Below, in pieces: positions 6,057 through 8,132 of a stretch of DNA of 8,132 bases (the first letter of the stretch is position 1; every line of letters begins with the position of its first letter). The notes under the pieces were generated by a model. The model did no database searches, was not told where the DNA came from, and saw only the letters and a list, made by a program, of their open reading frames with translations. A program made the position numbers and the translations under genes. Origin of the DNA: Lachnospiraceae bacterium (GTDB taxonomy: Bacteria; Bacillota; Clostridia; Lachnospirales; Lachnospiraceae); the NCBI GenBank assembly GCA_024691145.1, contig JAILNW010000123.1:1-8132 (forward strand). The letters run 5' to 3'.

Positions 6057-6519
6057 CTAATTCTGTTTCTGCATAACATATATTATTTTCGTCTATATCT
6101 CTGTTAAATATATATGTTTCTTTACCTGATTTATCTATTCTTAAAAGCCACTCACTTAATATCATCTTCTGGCTATACGATATAACTATACCATATGAAT
6201 ACTCACATTTACCAAGCATAAGTCTATATTCAAAAACAGCTGGCTTTTTATACATGTCTTTATCTAACCTACAATTACAATTATACATACTTACTCTGTC
6301 TAGTCCATTAATAATAATATTCCTTGAAAACTTAATAGCCTTTAATAGATTACTCTTTCCACTTGCATTAACGCCAAATATTATACCACTTTTCAACATT
6401 CTTCTTCCATTTACAGTTAATACATGTGATTTATGATTTACTGATTCACTAGCCACAAAGGATATTCTTTGTTCATCTTTAAAAGACTTAAAATTTCTAA
6501 CAGAAAATCCAACTAACAT
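6019..6519 (-). CDS. Truncated AAA15/OLD-like ATPase (N-terminal part only)
   Basis: 166 residues. The N-terminus MLVGFSVRNFKSFKDEQRIS and Walker A GVNASGKSN (49-57) are those of AAA15/AAA21 ABC-type ATPases, related to OLD and RecF, found in abortive-infection and RloA-like systems. Full proteins are usually about 400 residues or more. Here the sequence stops soon after the beta-rich segment (about 93-155), so the ABC signature, Walker B and switch His are missing and it cannot hydrolyse ATP normally. The last residues (DDFDGKDDIRRN) overlap a different frame that carries a C-terminus-like tail, which supports an internal deletion. ATG 6519 has AGGAG 8 nt upstream, overlapping the stop codon of the preceding gene. 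It is most likely a decayed remnant at the end of its operon. Confidence 0.8.
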   Translation of the reverse strand: MLVGFSVRNFKSFKDEQRISFVASESVNHKSHVLTVNGRRMLKSGIIFGVNASGKSNLLKAIKFSRNIIINGLDRVSMYNCNCRLDKDMYKKPAVFEYRLMLGKCEYSYGIVISYSQKMILSEWLLRIDKSGKETYIFNRDIDENNICYAETELDDFDGKDDIRRN

Positions 6520-6530
6520 GCCTCTTTCTC

Positions 6531-7040
6531 CTATTCTTTAAAATATTCTCCTACAATATTCTTATTATCTTTAACTATATAACCCTTTGTTTCGGCTGCA
6601 TTTATAAAGTACCTAATATCCTTCTCTATAGTTATATAATCACGAAGAAGTATCCTGTCTTCAGATAATAGCTCATCCATCTCAATATCCTTAAGCACCA
6701 ATAATTCCTTTAAACCATCTACAATTAATATATCTTCATTAAATGATTTTATATATTTGTAACTCCTAATAATTCTTCCACTTGCTACTCTTTGAACCTC
6801 ATGCACACTTTTACATTCTGAGCAAAACCAATACTCAACTGGCTCACTTCTTTTTTGAAAAGAATTATCACAAGCATTTTTTTCATCCCAGCCAGTATAA
6901 AAATCCCATAAAGCGATGTCCTCATTGTCTCTGATTGCATCTAATCCTTCTTCTCTATAAAATACATTTAATCTGTTCTCTGACGGAGTAACTGTATTTC
7001 TCATTTCTCCACCACATATACAACATCCTAATCTAGCCAT
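6531..7040 (-). CDS. Four-cysteine zinc-binding-type protein of unknown function
   Basis: 169 residues, not recognised as a named family. Two Cys-x2-Cys knuckles are visible: C6/C9 in LGCCICGGEM and C73/C76 in YWFCSECKSVH. Together they could hold one zinc. Between them lies an acidic, aromatic segment (WDFYTGWDE, 45-53). The C-terminal half (95-165) is predicted as mixed helix and strand, with ILIVDGLKELLVLKDIEMDE. There is no signal peptide or membrane segment. The start ATG 7040 has AGAGGTG just upstream. It follows the 84-aa zinc-ribbon gene by 16 nt and precedes the ATPase gene by 11 nt, so it is cotranscribed with both. Confidence 0.75.
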   Translation of the reverse strand: MARLGCCICGGEMRNTVTPSENRLNVFYREEGLDAIRDNEDIALWDFYTGWDEKNACDNSFQKRSEPVEYWFCSECKSVHEVQRVASGRIIRSYKYIKSFNEDILIVDGLKELLVLKDIEMDELLSEDRILLRDYITIEKDIRYFINAAETKGYIVKDNKNIVGEYFKE

Positions 7041-7056
7041 ATTATAGCACCTCTTT

Positions 7057-7311
7057 CTACATCATTATCTCCCACTCAATCTCACTCTCTATCTTCTTCC
7101 TTATCTTTTGCTTCCTCATCATGTGATTCAAGGTAAAATCAGTATCCTTAACCTCAATAAAATTCTTATCTTCCTTGCATATATAGCAATATAACTTCTT
7201 TAGATGCCCCTTCTCCCTGCCGCAGCTTTTCCTTCTTGGAATCCTCATCTTCATACCACATCCAGTGCAATACATATCTGACATATTATAGTTTCTTCTT
7301 GACGTTTTCAT
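7057..7311 (-). CDS. Small zinc-ribbon protein
   Basis: 84 residues with a treble-clef or zinc-ribbon pattern: C15-x2-C18-G in YCTGCGMKMRIPRR and C42-x2-C45 in KKLYCYICKED, separated by a basic stretch (RIPRRKSCGREKGHLKK). The Lys/Arg content between and after the knuckles suits nucleic-acid binding. Similar small ribbons are common in Firmicute accessory regions; the exact family is unknown. ATG 7311 overlaps the stop of the 63-aa gene as ATGA (4 nt) and has AGAGGTG 7 nt upstream, so the two are translationally coupled. Confidence 0.78.
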   Translation of the reverse strand: MKTSRRNYNMSDMYCTGCGMKMRIPRRKSCGREKGHLKKLYCYICKEDKNFIEVKDTDFTLNHMMRKQKIRKKIESEIEWEIMM

Positions 7312-7499
7312 AAAACATCACCTCTTTCATTTAATATAATTCTAATTATAAAACACCATATGTCGTGATAATTGCACTTGCACATTGGTTCACGTTTTTC
7401 TTCAATCCATACAAAAACATCTGTGTCTATCATTTTAGAAATGGTTTTAACGATTTTTCCTAATTCTTCTGCCAACTTATCCTTTATTCTCTTACCCAT
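7308..7499 (-). CDS. Small protein of unknown function
   Basis: 63 residues, unrecognised. The N-terminal half is a charged helix (KRIKDKLAEELGKIVKTISK), followed by a strand-like VFVWIEE. The CKCNYHDIWC segment (40-49) has three Cys and one His that might bind metal, and the end is hydrophobic. Its ATG (7499) lies inside the end of the 207-aa gene (8-nt overlap) without an obvious Shine-Dalgarno of its own, so translation would depend on coupling. At the other end it shares ATGA with the zinc-ribbon gene. Tight overlaps on both sides support a real gene, but it could be a shortened version of a larger protein. Confidence 0.6.
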   Translation of the reverse strand: MGKRIKDKLAEELGKIVKTISKMIDTDVFVWIEEKREPMCKCNYHDIWCFIIRIILNERGDVL

Positions 7500-8115
7500 A
7501 CACTTTTATTACTTCCTCTAGTGTCATACCAAAATCTTCATGCGTTAATATATTATCTACAAACTGCAACTCATCCAATTCATCACAGTAACACAATTTA
7601 TCATCTATTTCAGCTTCAAAATACAAATCATTAAACTCAGCATCTGATATATTAACTCCAAAATACTCATTTAGTTTGTTTTTTATATTCTTCATTTTGA
7701 AATTATTTAAACTTTCCGACAACTCTTCTTCAAAACTTTCCTTATAATCTGTATAATGCATACCATGACCACTTATATATGTAGCTACCCATCTGCCAGT
7801 ATATTCATTTTCAAGAAATTCTTTTACAGTAATATCGTTAGATATATATCCATCTTCTTCAAGATATCCAGAATGATCCCATGTACAATACGAATCATGT
7901 TCTAATTCATAATGAACAAGCTTGCCTTTTGTAAAACTTGCTATCTGTTTCAGTATTTCTATTCGATTTTTTTCTTCAAAATCATTTGATTTCTCAAGTA
8001 ACATCTGTATAAATAATTCAACATTATCCTTAAGATAGCTAATATATAGTTTCTGTTGGTTAGTTAAAACTTCTTCTTTGGGCATTACATTATTTTTATT
8101 CTTTTTCTTTGACAT
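7492..8115 (-). CDS. Acidic protein of unknown function
   Basis: 207 residues, family not recognised. It has a basic N-terminal tail (SKKKNKNN), a helical region (16-65), then a Tyr/Trp/His-rich middle (TWDHSGYLEEDGYISND, 78-94; GRWVATYISGHGMHYTDY, 107-124), and a strongly acidic C-terminal part (FEAEIDDKLCYCDELDELQF). No signal peptide, membrane helix or catalytic motif is evident. The start ATG 8115 has AGGGG close upstream, and a second purine-rich AGGAAGG lies at the window edge. It is the first visible gene of the minus-strand operon and overlaps the 63-aa gene by 8 nt. The promoter must lie beyond the window. Confidence 0.75.
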   Translation of the reverse strand: MSKKKNKNNVMPKEEVLTNQQKLYISYLKDNVELFIQMLLEKSNDFEEKNRIEILKQIASFTKGKLVHYELEHDSYCTWDHSGYLEEDGYISNDITVKEFLENEYTGRWVATYISGHGMHYTDYKESFEEELSESLNNFKMKNIKNKLNEYFGVNISDAEFNDLYFEAEIDDKLCYCDELDELQFVDNILTHEDFGMTLEEVIKVYG

Positions 8116-8132
8116 TTCCCCTAATCCTTCCT

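Overview
The window is AT-rich (roughly one third G+C by eye) and has strong AGGAG-type ribosome-binding sites and short-spaced operons. It carries a multicopy-type PD-(D/E)XK 'transposase' gene of the kind I associate with gut Lachnospiraceae (Clostridia). A Lachnospiraceae-like Firmicute is the best guess, made from sequence character alone. I see no rRNA, tRNA or CRISPR array.

Layout. (1) Positions 1-171 are one near-perfect palindrome (arms of about 84 nt, 3-nt centre, two mismatched pairs) lying directly upstream of a + strand gene (227-1216) for a PD-(D/E)XK nuclease of the Rpn/'transposase' type. A shortened inverted copy of the palindrome core lies just after that gene (1219-1245) and runs into a rho-independent terminator. 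Gene plus flanks therefore look like one mobile or formerly mobile unit. (2) 1197-1499 on the minus strand is the remnant of a DUF6892-like gene, apparently cut at both ends. (3) 5785 down to 1499 is a four-gene minus-strand operon: PD-(D/E)XK nuclease + DUF2075 helicase, EF-Tu-barrel + R2K-clade ATP-grasp enzyme, VOC (glyoxalase-fold) protein, and carbon-nitrogen hydrolase. A good sigma-A promoter (5890-5918) precedes it, and the first two genes overlap. (4) 8115 down to about 5940 is a second minus-strand operon of mostly unrecognised small genes: a 207-aa acidic protein, a 63-aa protein, an 84-aa zinc-ribbon protein, a 169-aa four-cysteine protein and a truncated AAA15/OLD-like ATPase. After these comes an out-of-frame tail that ends in a terminator at 5927-5952.

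How the genes may work together. The helicase/nuclease and the ATP-grasp enzyme are translationally coupled, and the VOC and amidase genes follow 29 and 36 nt apart, so four enzymes are probably made together. A nucleic-acid-processing enzyme beside an ATP-dependent ligase, a VOC enzyme and an amidase is not a set I can match to a named pathway or named defence system. It is the best candidate here for an undescribed system, but its function is inference. Decayed genes, palindromes and a transposase-like nuclease mark the window as a recombining accessory region.
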